From: Siphonodentalium dalli
Lineage: Eukaryota > Mollusca > Scaphopoda > Gadilida > Siphonodentaliidae
Direction: 5' to 3'
Length of the DNA: 64,000 nt
Assembly (NCBI GenBank): GCA_032622095.1
Contig: CP136066.1
Coordinates: forward strand, 202,268,978-202,332,977
Shown: positions 1-10,719 of the stretch, in pieces
Numbering within the stretch: position 1 is the stretch's first letter
How the letters are laid out: every line of letters begins with the position of its first letter
Notes under the pieces: model-generated
What the model saw: the letters and a program-made list of their open reading frames with translations, nothing else
Databases searched by the model: none
Told to the model about the DNA's origin: nothing
Translations under genes and position numbers: made by a program

Positions 1-599
1 TGCGATGTCATCCTTTAATAACGTGTCGCATGTATCAGGTGAAGGTCATTCTTCAGTTACCTTCACCTTTAGCAATTCCACGGTGTACTCGTTCCCCGAC
101 TCTAGAACACATTTAGCTCCCTGATTCCTGTAAATTCTGTTAAGTCTGCGAATTAGTTAGGAGTTATCACATCTAAACGATTGACTAAACCTCCCTATCG
201 TTTACGATCGACATCCCAACCAGGTATAGAGAGACGTAGGGAGTCCTAATGAACACGCAATAGTGATTTCTCTCTTTCTGGTGACTGCTCATCAATAATA
301 GAACTAGTTGTTCCAGATTAATACTAATCATTAGACTGAGGTCACCAGATACGCGCGAACGCTATATTAAATATATATGATTGAAGATGAGTTGTGTTAT
401 CTAAAATTTGCTAAAATGATAATGATATAAAGTACGTCATTGCCATGATCAAGGTCCATTCATCTTTGTGCACTGGAAATCTTGTTGAGTAAAATCTCTA
501 CTCAGTACGTTGAGTGATAATTTGTTGAGCGGTTTGTATTCAGCGGTTGAGTATAACGAGCACTCAACAATGACAAACCATGATATCTGATTCGCGGAT
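1..599. other. Unassigned AT-rich sequence
   Basis: No gene is recognised here. Near 480-570 the motif GTTGAG(TAAAA) occurs several times in both orientations. The same motif recurs at 3595-3770, so this is probably a dispersed repeat. Confidence 0.4.
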
Positions 600-603
600 T
601 TAA

Positions 604-1186
604 AGGGGTACTGTACGCCATTTTCATTAAATTTCCGGTGACAACAACGATCTAATATCGATAATATATAGAAACATAAGTAATTTGAGTCGAAGATGTA
701 TTCTGTAAACGCTCAGGTTAATAGGCTATCTTAAAATTTAATAATTTAAAAGTTAATAATTTGATATAAATTGAATTTATGACTGGAGCCATAAAATGGC
801 GTCAATTAAATTACGAATTACCGTAATCAAAAACAGTAATTGAGGGATACTGGATTGTTAAACCGATCGCACACACGATCGCTTAAAATATTATGATGAT
901 ACGGGGAGAACACTCAAGCCACTCACTGACTAGCGATGATACAATAACTTAAATGATTATATGGGACTAGTATGCATATAATATAACTTTTATTTTATTC
1001 ATTTGGTTGAAAACTTTACAAAAATTACTCGACAACGACAATTTGTATTTTTGCATTCCGGTAAATTTGTCATCCGTAACATGACTTCGTACTCAACAGA
1101 CTTTCAAATAATGGAAAAATTGTTACCTTATTCTCCGACTCGGAGACTATAGAAACCAACAACAACATTTGGCGTACAGTACCCCT
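604..1186. mobile_element. TTAA-flanked inverted-repeat element (piggyBac-type MITE, family 1)
   Basis: The left end AGGGGTACTGTACGCC and its exact reverse complement at the right end bound a 583-bp AT-rich interior. TTAA lies immediately outside both ends (600-603 and 1187-1190), the target duplication typical of piggyBac transposons. No transposase frame is visible, so it is read as non-autonomous. Superfamily assignment rests on the TTAA duplication alone. Confidence 0.7.
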
Positions 1187-1330
1187 TTAATCAACACGTT
1201 GTTAAAAATTCTAGGAACAATAACTCTATTTTTTAAGGACGACCAGCTGGGCGCAGCCCAGCCGCGCATGTGTTGTGTAGCAACATATGCGCCGGTCGTC
1301 CCTATACTAAGTTCGCTTTCGAACATGGGC

Positions 1331-1388
1331 GCCGCCATCTTGAATTAGTGGCGCCGCCATCTTGAATTTGAGGGGCCGCCATCTTGAA
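1331..1388. promoter_or_regulatory. Three phased GCCGCCATCTTGAA motifs (YY1-like)
   Basis: The 14-mer occurs at 1331, 1353 and 1375, exactly 22 bp apart, or about two helical turns. Its core matches the known YY1 motif (GCCGCCATCTTG). Downstream lie a full cAMP-response palindrome TGACGTCA (1733-1740), a second GACGTCAT (1758-1765) and an E2F-like TTTCCCGCGAAA (1776-1787). No adjacent coding exon was recognised, so a promoter is inference; a 22-bp tandem repeat is the simpler alternative. Confidence 0.35.
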
Positions 1389-2280
1389 ATGTCATTTCAA
1401 TAAAATTAAAACTACAAAATGTTACTTTTCATATCGCCAAAAATAGCGGTATTCATTGCGTGAAGGTATTACATGGTTTATAATTTAAACAATAATCATT
1501 ACTTAAATCATAAATATTGTCAACCGGACTCGGGTTGCTAGGCCCTATGCCATTCGGAAAATGACGGAAATTACGTAAAATAATAAACTGCACAAATTCG
1601 TTAGCCACATCGCAAAAACAGCGTGTCTCATCTCGTAAATGTCTAAAATATTTGTCATATCACTAAATAAACTTTTCTTTAGTTTAGTAAATTAGTAAAA
1701 GCACGTTCACGCTTTACAGTAAACTTTTAAGGTGACGTCATATATTGTACCCAAAGCGACGTCATGCACGCGCATTTTCCCGCGAAAGTTATTGATGTTT
1801 TTCCAACGACATAGCACACTTAAAGCAAATCGCAATGTACTGGAAGACAGACCGCCAGACCATTAAAAAAATTAAATAATTAGTAGGTTCTATATATAGT
1901 AGTTGTACGGTGTGCCAATGAGGCTATAGAAACTTTACTCGACTGGCGGTAAAAGTTATAAACGACCATCCTTGGGAAGTCATGCATGAGAAAAAAAATC
2001 CACTGCAGATCACAAAAATTGTACTTTATACTACTTGTCCATCATGTCATAGCACGCGACGTCGGTAAAAATGGCGTCGTCTGTGTAAAAGTGTTGTCTG
2101 TAGGAGATTCTTTTGAATCTCCCCTGTCAGTTTTTTAGGTATATTGGAAACGGGACAGTTAAAACATCCAGATCGTCAAGCGCCATGTGTCCAAACGGAT
2201 GAAAGAAGAGTTGGCACAATTTGTATTTATTACAGTATGACGCATATTTTTTTTTGCGGCAGATTGGCCAAACAGGCTAT
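1389..2280. other. Non-coding stretch with CRE and E2F-like sites
   Basis: No gene is recognisable. The notable content is the TGACGTCA (1733-1740) and TTTCCCGCGAAA (1776-1787) sites. The rest is AT-rich. Confidence 0.3.
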
Positions 2281-2283
2281 TAT

Positions 2284-2411
2284 GCCGCTAGCGGCAGAAT
2301 AAGGGGATTATCTTATTGTGCCGCTAGCGGCATAATAGCCATATCGTGCAATTAGGCTATTCTGTCGCTAGCGGCAGAATAAAAATCGGACCTTATTATG
2401 CCGCTAGCGGC
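2284..2411. repeat. Four copies of the palindrome GCCGCTAGCGGC
   Basis: The 12-bp perfect palindrome sits at 2284, 2320 and 2400, with a one-mismatch copy at 2364. The flanks (TATTATG and AGAATA) are themselves arranged as inverted repeats, so neighbouring copies can pair with each other. It lies in AT-rich DNA and is probably a small foldback repeat. Confidence 0.6.
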
Positions 2412-2862
2412 AGAATAGCCTCGGCCCAAAAAATTATCATCCAGAATGGGTTTCCCAATGGCCGGCCACATGTGGTGGAAATCAAATCACGTATACGCTA
2501 TAATGCATGTAGTTGTAATCTAATTTCCAACCCAAATTATGGGAGGGGCGAACCATTTGTTCCACTCATTTGAGCCCCAGTTGGAATTTCCAACCCAAGG
2601 GTAGGGTACTTAATGTAACTCAAATTTCACCCAAATTGAGAATTGGCCAGTCGAAAAATCATATATTCATGTAATACATGTAATACGTACATGTATGGTT
2701 ATTTAAATCTTGACATTCTAATAAGTCTGGATAGTGCATGACGTCGTCCTTTTTACATGGATTTCAATGCCATAATTTCTTGTTAAAACACTGTGCATAT
2801 ATAATTGTAGTCATTTCGAGATGTTTAATCTACGGTTCAACATTATTTTTGGATATATAAAA

Positions 2863-2999
2863 ACAGGTCCCCTTGTGCGATACCACCACTACGAGTATAT
2901 ATATACTGTATTAGTATATATACTAGTATTGTTGGTATCGCACCGGGGACTGTATTAGTATATATTCTAACAGTGGTGGTATCGCACCAGGGGACCTGT
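2863..2999. repeat. Foldback element with GC-rich arms
   Basis: The sequence starting ACAGGTCCCCTTGTGCGATA at the left recurs inverted at 2972-2999. A partial third arm (GGTATCGCACCGGGGAC) lies near 2935. The interior is TA-rich. It is a small MITE or decayed foldback. Confidence 0.6.
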
Positions 3000-3090
3000 G
3001 TCTATAAATATAACATTGAGATGGGAGAAGATGGCCGATATATTTCGTCTAATTTCATGGACCCCACAAACAATCCAGACATATGAACTA

Positions 3091-3379
3091 TAGTAATGCC
3101 CTAATTAATCGACTGCTTAACCACAGCAGAATTATGGGTAACTTTTCAGGATTTAGTCGGAAATATGGCTTGTTGCCATTCATCTGAAAGCTCTCGGGCT
3201 TGTTGCCATTCATCTGAAAGCTCTCGGTGAGAGCTTTCCGATGAATGGCAACAAGCCATATTTCCGACTCTCCCCGAGAGTTTTCCGATGAATGGCAAAT
3301 GCCATATTTCCGACTAAATCCTGAAAAGTTACCCATAATTCTGCTGTGGTTATGGAGTCGGTTAATTAGGGCATTACTG
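3091..3379. mobile_element. TA-flanked MITE with about 80-bp inverted repeats
   Basis: The ends read (T/C)AGTAATGCCC and are bounded by TA. The inverted repeats run about 80 bp and include ACCACAGCAGAATTATGGGT. Internally an inverted and direct repeat of TTGCCATTCATCTGAAAGC fills the centre. The TA duplication and CAGTAATG end suggest a Tc1/mariner-type non-autonomous element. The same family recurs at 17090-17499. Confidence 0.7.
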
Positions 3380-3594
3380 TATATGAATAAAATATATCAA
3401 AGAATAATTTAATACCTTCCAACAGACTATTTTCGGATACTCATAAATTTCTCGATATTTCCAAATCTGAATTGGTCGCTAATCCTGGATATACATTATG
3501 ATCGGATATATGATCCAGTTCAGTTTCAAGAATTCTAACAACACATATTCCAAGCCAACTCCTTTTCTTAACTGAGAAATCTACATTTTTCAGT

Positions 3595-3770
3595 CAACAT
3601 TTCTGTTGAGTAAAATCAATCGGTTGTTAAGAGTTTTCACTTTCAGTGTCGAGTACAAATTTTACTCAACTCGTTGAGCAGAAATAGTTTACTCAACGTT
3701 TTACTCTACATTGCTATAGGGACCATAACCGCGCAGCTGTTGCATGGGTACTTGTTGAGTAAAACGAGAT
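3595..3770. repeat. Cluster of GTTGAGTAAAA motifs
   Basis: The motif GTTGAGTAAAA and its reverse complement TTTTACTCAAC recur several times. They are shared with 485-570. The function is unknown and a dispersed repeat is likely. Confidence 0.4.
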
Positions 3771-3910
3771 TTATAGTGTGGGATGAAGCCTGTGTTGTAC
3801 ATATTTAGTACGACCCAAGTATACATAGATTACATTTATAACGGTTTTACGCAATCATGAACGTGGGTGCATCCACAGAGGATCGGTACACACGTATATG
3901 GAACTTATCG

Positions 3911-4053
3911 GAGCACCTCTCCCTTATGAGAGCCCATCTCTCGTATGGGAGCTCCTCTCTCTTATGGGAGCCGCTCTCTCTTATGGGAGCCGCTCTCTCT
4001 TATGGGAGCCCCTCTCTCTTATGGGAGCCCCTCTCCCTTATAGGAGCCCATCT
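3911..4053. repeat. 19-bp minisatellite
   Basis: About seven copies of CTCTCTCTTATGGGAGCC(G/C) lie in tandem. The unit is not a multiple of three, so the open frame through it is a by-product. Confidence 0.85.
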
Positions 4054-4099
4054 CCAATGGAAAACAGCTGCTAGTGAAAACGAAGATGGTGCCTGATGC

Positions 4100-4850
4100 C
4101 TGCATGCGGTTATGCACTGTATTTTGTTACTTTCCGTTCCGGGAATCACAAGTTTAAATTTTATTCGGACTTTGTGCCACACGAAGACTTATTCAAGTCA
4201 CACAAGTCTGGCCCATATTTTGTCTTCAAAATTTCTGCTTTGAACAATACCAGTTTTATTCCAATTATGATATGGTATAAACAAAGTGCGTTTGTGTTTC
4301 TTCTGTGTGAAAACAAAAATGAAAATTGCTATAACTTGGCAAGTGTTTACCCCAAAATAGCAGCATCTTTCTTCATGCAACTGTGAAATGTGACTGAATG
4401 CGCGTCTGCTAATTGGTAAATTGTGAACCCATATTTACTATGTGAATTATCCAACTCAGATATAAAAAATCAGATATGTAAGTATACATGGAATGGTCTA
4501 TTATTCATTTGGAGGGTGTTTATGTAAAACCAGAAGACGCCAGACAGACTAAAATATACATGTAATACAATTACAGAAGGATTCCTATTCATTGGTGGGA
4601 AATGTTCGCATCGTAAGTTGAACAAACGACGCATGAACATTTACTTAGGGAACCACTCGTCAACAGGGTCCACGCTGCATGTCCCAAAATTTACTTTTGC
4701 CAAATAAATATAATTTTTGCCAAATTTATTTATAAGTTGCAATATGCCATCAGTTTTTTTGCAATAGTGTGTGCATTTGAGTCATATATTTCGACAACTG
4801 CTGTTTGAACGACTTTTGACGAAAGCAGTTAAAGGTACTCAATCCGATTC
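4100..4850. other. Unassigned sequence
   Basis: Short open frames exist on both strands, but none shows recognisable motifs or convincing splice sites. I see no gene here. Confidence 0.3.
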
Positions 4851-4958
4851 GATGGTCCCCATATCATCAGATTCTAACAACGACAAACATTTTTGAAATG
4901 CCGCTTCAGTTATCAGAATCGATTAATTGCCCCAAAATAATGCTAACATCAGTCAACT
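4833..4958 (+). repeat. Dispersed repeat, copy 1
   Basis: The segment begins AAAGGTACTCAATCCGATTC and includes GAAATGCCGCTTCAGTTATC. It matches, inverted, the sequence at 21805-21942 inside the globin intron. Confidence 0.6.
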
Positions 4959-5117
4959 GATTTACGAGGCATTTATGTAACAAATACTGTTGTTGTGTAT
5001 TTTGAACCTGTTTTTGGACTTTGAAAAAAATTATAAAAAAATTAGGCCCGGCCAAGTTGGATACCTTTCTATTGGGTTAAATACTATTGTATTTTTGTTC
5101 TGGGGACCTGTGAGAAT

Positions 5118-5292
5118 TGAATGATATTTACGGACAAATTTCGGTAGCATCACTACAGGTGGAACTCTACAGCGGTTTTAATTATCATGTAGTTAGCTGC
5201 GGTACAGATGCATTTTATAATTATGTATCTTTCCGTCCATTTTCTGACACCGTAATAAAATTACGTGCAAACTGGCGAGCGTATGGACGCAC
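5118..5292 (-). repeat. Fragment related to the right end of the 48-50 kb TIR element
   Basis: The blocks TCGATAGCATC-like, CATGTAGTTAGCTG and TTTCTGACAC occur in the same order as at 49910-50035. The segment ends in a variant of that element's terminal repeat (ACTGGCGAGCGTATGGACGC). It is probably a truncated family member. Confidence 0.45.
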
Positions 5293-5393
5293 ATGTACTT
5301 ACTTATCCGTATACAATCACGTGGGCTGGATGTGAACGTGAACGAGACACCACATTGTACTCTTAACCATTTACCCAACAGAAGGGCCCTGTG

Positions 5394-5460
5394 CCAATGC
5401 ATTCTCTTATATATGCGAGTCGACCATAGGTCGCCTCGCATATATAAGAGAATGCATTGG
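5394..5460. repeat. 67-bp palindrome, copy 1
   Basis: Each arm begins CCAATGCATTCTCTTATATA, continues to the centre CGACC-ATA-GGTCG, and pairs with the opposite arm with one internal mismatch (GAGTCG against GAGGCG). DNA or RNA could form a hairpin with a three-base loop. Confidence 0.9.
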
Positions 5461-5528
5461 CTTAACACATTAAAAATTATAAAATTGTTAAAGAATGTAA
5501 GAAAAAATGGTAAAAAGTTGTTTTTAGG

Positions 5529-5595
5529 CCAATGCATTCTCTTATATATGCGAGGCGACCTATGGTCGACTCGCATATATAAGAGAATGCACTGG
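5529..5595. repeat. 67-bp palindrome, copy 2
   Basis: It is the same palindrome in the opposite core orientation, with a C for T change near the right end. With copy 1 it forms the inverted termini of the nested block. Confidence 0.9.
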
Positions 5596-6112
5596 CACAG
5601 GGCTAACTGTAACTATCACAATGTGGTCAATGAGCCGGTTCCAATGATATCCATATTTGTATGGTTCTATTGAGACAGACCGAAGATATTTTAGGCTGTT
5701 GAAGCTTTATTTGGCCGGTTTTGGCCGTTTTGTTGGGTAAAGGGTTAAATGCTCCTACTTTTATTGGGTTCACAGTCTGCATGCTCGTAGTGATTACGTA
5801 AACCATGAATGATGATTAAGCAATGGACAGTGTATAAGAAATTATGGATTTCTTAAATTGGGAGAAACATGCTTTTCTTTGTGACAAATGTGTACTAATG
5901 TCTTTTGATCGATTTAGAAAACGCTTATGATGTTCCGCACGCCATATATGGCCCCAGAGAGTAAGTAGTCGTAATGAAAAAACATGTCCACATCCAAAAA
6001 TGTATAAATAACCAGTTTCAACCTCTCGGAAAATGAAAAGTATGTTGCCATTGCCAACTGAATTCATCTGACACACGTGACCATTTCGCCAACATTTCTT
6101 TTTGAAAATACA

Positions 6113-7925
6113 TTAACCCTTTCTATACTAAAGCATCATTGATGAGTAGTTATCCCATAGGAAATGTTCAGATAATAAGTTTAATCCTTTCTATATTAAA
6201 GCATTATTGATGAGTAGTTAGCCCATAGGAAATGTTCAGATAATAAGTTTAACCCTTACTACACTAAAGCATCATTGATGAACAGTTATCCCATAGGAAA
6301 TTATCAGATAATAAGTTTAACCCTTTCTATACTAAAGCATCATTGATGAGTAGTTATCCATAGGAAATGTTCAGATAATAAGTTTATCCCTTTCTATATT
6401 AAATCATCATTGATGAGTAGTTATCCCATAGGAAATGTTCAGATGATAAGTTTAACCCTTTCCATACTAAAGCATCATTGATGAGTAGTTATCCCATAGG
6501 AAATGTTCAGTTAATAAGTTTAAACCTTTCTATAATAAAGCATCATTGATGAGTAGTTATCCCTTAGGAAATGTTCATATAATAAGTTTAACCCTTTCTA
6601 TACTAAATCATCATTGATGAGTAGTTATCCCATAGGAAGTGTTCATATAATAAGTTTAACCCTTTCTATACTAATGGATCATTGATGAGTAGATATCCCA
6701 TAGGAAATATTCAGAGAATAAGCTTAACCCTTTCTATACGATAGCATCATTGATGAGTAGATATCCCATAGGAAATATTCATATAATAAGTTTAACCCTT
6801 TCTATACTAAAGCATCATTGATGAGTAGTTATCCCATAGGAAATGTTCAGATAATAAGTTTAACCCTTTCTATACTAATGGATCATTGATGAGTAGATAT
6901 CCCATAGGAAATATTCAGATAATAAGTTTAACCCTTTCTATACGATAGCATCATTGATGAGTAGATATCCCATAGGAAATATTCAGATAATAAGTTTAAC
7001 CCTTTCTATACGATAGCATCATTGATGAGTAGATATCCCATAGGAAATGTTCAGATAATAAGTTTAACCCTTTCTATACTAAAGCATCATTGATGAGTAG
7101 TTATCCCATAGGAAATGTTCAGATAATAAGTTTAACACTTTCTATACTAAAGCATCATTGACGAGTAGTTATCACATAGGAAATGTTCAGATAATAAGTT
7201 TAACCCTTTCTATACATAATAAGTGTAACCCTTTCTTTACTAAAGCATCATTGGCGAGTAGTTATCCCATAGGAAATATTCAGATAATAAGTTTAACCCT
7301 TTCTATACGATAGCATCATTGATGAGTAGTTATCCCATATGAAGTGTTCAGATAATAAGTTTAACCCTTTCTATACTAAAGCATCATTGATGAGTAGTTA
7401 TCCCATAGGAAATGTTCAGATAATAAGTTTAACCCTTTCTATACTAAAGCATCATTGATGAGTAGTTATCCATAGGAACTGTTCAGATAATAAGTTTATC
7501 CTTTCTATATTAAATCATCATTGATGAGTAGTTATCCCTTAGGAAATGTTCATTTAATAAGTTTAACCCTTTCTATACTAAATCATCATTGATTAGTAAT
7601 TATCCCATATGAAGTGTTCAGATAATAAGTTTAACCCTTTCTATACTAATGGATCATTGATGAGTAGATATCCCATAGGAAATATTCAGATAATAAGTTT
7701 AACCCTTTCTATACATAATAAGTGTAACCCTTTCTTTACTAAAGCATCATTGATGAATAGTTATCCCATAGGAAATGTTCAGATAATAAGTTTAACCCTT
7801 TCTATACTAAAGCATCATTGATGAGTAGTTATCCCATAGGAAATTTTCAGATAATAAGTTGAACCCGTTTTATACTAAAGCATCATTGATGAGTAGTTAT
7901 CCCATAGGAAATGTTCAGACTATAA
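6113..7925 (+). repeat. 68-bp satellite array, about 26 copies
   Basis: The unit contains CTTTCTATACTAAAGCATCA, TTGATGAGTAGTTATCCCAT and AGGAAATGTTCAGATAATAA. Copies differ by point changes (GGATCA, GATAGCATCA) and by two insertions of ACATAATAAGTGTAACCCTT, which mark higher-order amplification. A diverged relative lies in the globin intron at 21990-22165. Confidence 0.92.
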
Positions 7926-8039
7926 GGTTAACCTCGATCTTCTTCAAATTAGGGGATATAGAAAGTTTCCAGAAGGGAAAAAGTAACTAAAGCAATGTTA
8001 ATTTGAGACTATATATACTTCACATAAGATGAGGCCTAA

Positions 8040-8131
8040 GCAGAATGAGGTCCATATAGGGTGAATTTGGTGACGCTAGCCCGATATGCGGGTAGCATAA
8101 CTAAATTCACCCTCTGGGGACCTCATTCTGC
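8040..8131. repeat. Foldback hairpin
   Basis: GCAGAATGAGGTCC and AGGGTGAATTT at the left recur inverted at the right (AAATTCACCCT, GGACCTCATTCTGC). They flank a short centre with GCTAGCCCGATATGCGGGTAGC. Confidence 0.7.
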
Positions 8132-8479
8132 AAATGGCAGACATATTATTTGCAGGCTTGATGGTTTTGGGGATCGAAATAGGTTGACAAATAAATACAT
8201 GTATGCGAAATATATATTTACAGACTTTATGCCCCGGAATGACTTGTTCGAGTCATGAACTCTACAAAAATCGGGACCCGACTTTATTTGAGCAAGTACT
8301 AAAAAAGCACGGTACTTCAAATCTATGCTGAGCAATTATCTTTGGCTTAGATCCCATCAAGCATTTTTCAGTTTGGGTTTATTTTCAACTGAATCACACA
8401 GCCATCAACTATGAAACCTGCATGCCGATAACTGGAGATTGTTGTGAACGGTGAAGACATATTATGGACTTGTTCGGGG

Positions 8480-8890
8480 TTGTGGAACTGATACGTTAAG
8501 GTATTCAGATGTCAACTGAATGAATGTAGCATTCAACTAATATGGTCGCAAATTTCAAGCAAATTGACCGTACCACTCCATAGAAAACATCGTCCGAACT
8601 ACGCTAAATTGGAAATATTTAATTCTCGATTCGGGACGCAACTATCGGAGATAAACTAACAAAAAACCATTTCACTGGCGCGATCTGGTGTGAAAGTAAA
8701 AACTATAGGAGAATTTATTTAACCGCAATTTTTTTTTATAGATAAATCACAGTTAATTGAGCATATAATACAAAGTAAATAATATATAAGAATGGCGGCC
8801 TTTGGGTATACTTTTTGTAAAAATAACTACTTTGAGTAAGATTATTCTCCATTTATATTTGATCACCCCATCGGAGTTTTTCACATCACT
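8480..8890 (+). repeat. Dispersed repeat (three copies in window)
   Basis: The conserved blocks are TCGATTCGGGACGCAAC, GATAAACTAAC, GTAAAAATAACTACTTT and TTGATCACCC. They recur at 18575-18905 (same strand) and 25955-26200 (opposite strand). No coding potential is seen. Confidence 0.65.
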
Positions 8891-8898
8891 TAAAGATG

Positions 8899-9406
8899 GA
8901 TTATCTCTTTAAATAACAAATTTGAAATAGTTGCGTGGGTATAAAATAATATATGTGAACTGAAGATCCCTGTCCGGAAAGGCTTCTATCAATTAATATT
9001 GATTTTATTTCGATTATTTTATTGGGACCGTTTATTTGTCTATTTTTAGAACAGACCATTCGGGTGCTACCATATAGCGATAGAGAGCATTATGCTGTTC
9101 CTATGGCTACGTACCGAACGTCAAATGTCCCCAGATTGATTGGTTGTATTGTTTTATTCCATAGTTATAAGCGACAATGAGTACAATTAACGTTTATTTG
9201 TGACACAATTACACAATATATTGTCTGATCTCTGTTAACAGTAACCACTATTGTTCGTTAGCTAATTAACCACACCTTTTTAGACCAGAAAATATTCGAA
9301 ATAAAATGAATATTAATCGATAGAAGCATTTCCGGACAGGAGTCTTCGATTCAGATCTAATAGTTTATACCCCGGTAACTATAATACATGTTTACAAAGA
9401 GATAAT
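8899..9406. mobile_element. Long-TIR MITE, copy 1
   Basis: About 120-bp imperfect inverted repeats begin GATTATCTCTTT and contain CTGTCCGGAAA. The same element, with a shorter centre, is at 46671-47032. The absence of a protein frame suggests a non-autonomous DNA transposon. Confidence 0.7.
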
Positions 9407-9625
9407 ACACTTTTAAATATGGTAGATCATACTAAGCGTAAACCTAACTGCGCACGATTGGCCATGCCGCGTTAACCCTTTACCCAACAAACCGGCCAAA
9501 AACGGCCAAATAAAGCTTCAACAGCCTAAATTATCTTGGGTCTGTCTCAATAAAACCATACAAATATGGATATCATTGGAACCGGCTCATTGACCACATT
9601 GTGATGGTTACAGTTATGCCCTGTG

Positions 9626-9692
9626 CCAATGCATTCTCTTATATATGCGAGTCGACCATAGGTCGCCTCGCATATATAAGAGAATGCATTGG
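9626..9692. repeat. 67-bp palindrome, copy 3
   Basis: It is a full-length copy preceded by CCCTGTG. Confidence 0.9.
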
Positions 9693-9774
9693 CCTAAAAA
9701 AAAACTGTTTTTAACACTTTTTACCATTTTGTCTTACATTCTTTAACAATTTTATAATTTTTAATGTGTTAAGG

Positions 9775-9840
9775 CAATGCATTCTCTTATATATGCGAGG
9801 CGACCTATGGTCGACTCGCATATATAAGAGAATGCATTGG
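9775..9840. repeat. 67-bp palindrome, copy 4
   Basis: It lacks the first C but is otherwise full length. It is followed by CACAAGG. Confidence 0.88.
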
Positions 9841-10042
9841 CACAAGGCCGTTCTGTTGGGTAAAGGGTTAACAAGTTTAATAATCCTATACTCGTAGTCG
9901 TCAATACAGGGCCAGGAACCTACGTCACAAGGAATATATGCATCATCAAACACACCTCAATGTTAAATAAATGGTCGTAAAATGCACATAATTCCATTCA
10001 CTCATAAGTACAATGACTCCTGCTACAGATATCTAGCTCATC

Positions 10043-10706
10043 CAGACAAACACAGCAGACGACACTCTTCTATATGCTTCTATATATGTGTGGGGCTCCC
10101 TGTAGGGTAATGGATGTTTTTTATTTGATGTCCTAAAAATTGTAAGAAACATTTATTTAAAAAAAATGATAAAAAATTGTTAGGCCAATGCATTCTCTTA
10201 TATATGGTCGACTCGCATATATAAGAGAATGCATTGGCAAAGGGTAATCCATATTTATAGATCAAAGTGGAATAACAATAAACCAAATATTAATAAAAAG
10301 AGAACTAAACGCATATTTTCAGGCAGAACGTGTATCATACTATAACCAATGTAGATATCCCATACAGAGCCACAGACAAACATCAGCAGACGACACTCTT
10401 ATATATGCTTCTATATATGTGTGGGGCTCCCTGCAGGGTAATGGATGTTTTTTATTTTATGTCCTAAAAATTGTAAGAAACATTTATTTAAAAAAAATGA
10501 TAAAAAATTGTTAGGCCAATGCATTCTCTTATATATGCGAGGCGACCTATGGTCGACTCGCATATATAAGAGAATGCATTGGCACAGGGTAATCCATATT
10601 TATAGATCAAAGTGGAATAACAATAAACCAAATATTAATGGCCTAAAAAGAGAACTAAACGCATATTTTCAGGCAGAACGTGTATCATACTATAACCAAT
10701 GTAGAT
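10043..10706 (+). repeat. Tandem duplication of a palindrome-bearing unit
   Basis: Copies at about 10043-10348 and 10372-10706 share CAGACGACACTCTT, GTGTGGGGCTCCCTG, a palindrome, and GGCAGAACGTGTATCATACT. The first copy's palindrome (10185-10237) has lost its core and is 53 bp long. The second (10516-10582) is complete. The CAGACGACACTCTT...AATTGTTAGG block also recurs at 61130 and 63110. Confidence 0.75.
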
Positions 10707-10719
10707 ACAATCAATTCAT

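Larger units (their letters stand above)
5367..5744 (+). mobile_element. TTAA-flanked element carrying two 67-bp palindromes (family 2, copy 1)
   Basis: It is bounded by TTAA at 5363-5366 and 5745-5748, with inverted ends CC(C/A)TTTACCCAACA. Near the left end a 205-bp block is nested: two 67-bp palindromes separated by an AT-rich spacer, with CCCTGTG and CACAGGG outside them. The right part (AACTGTAACTATCACAATGT onward) is shared with the copies at 9476-9867 and 60655-61481. No transposase is present. Confidence 0.75.
9476..9867 (-). mobile_element. TTAA-flanked element carrying two 67-bp palindromes (family 2, copy 2)
   Basis: It is bounded by TTAA at 9472-9475 and 9868-9871 with ends CCCTTTACCCAACA. 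It is inverted relative to the 5.4-kb copy, with palindromes at 9626-9692 and 9775-9840. Confidence 0.75.

Noticed and set aside
3857-4096. 79-codon frame
   Set aside because: It is mostly the 19-bp minisatellite, with a 19-residue period.
5293-5673. Frame through the palindromes with repeated CILLYMR text
   Set aside because: The same peptide appears on both strands because the DNA is palindromic, so it is not coding.
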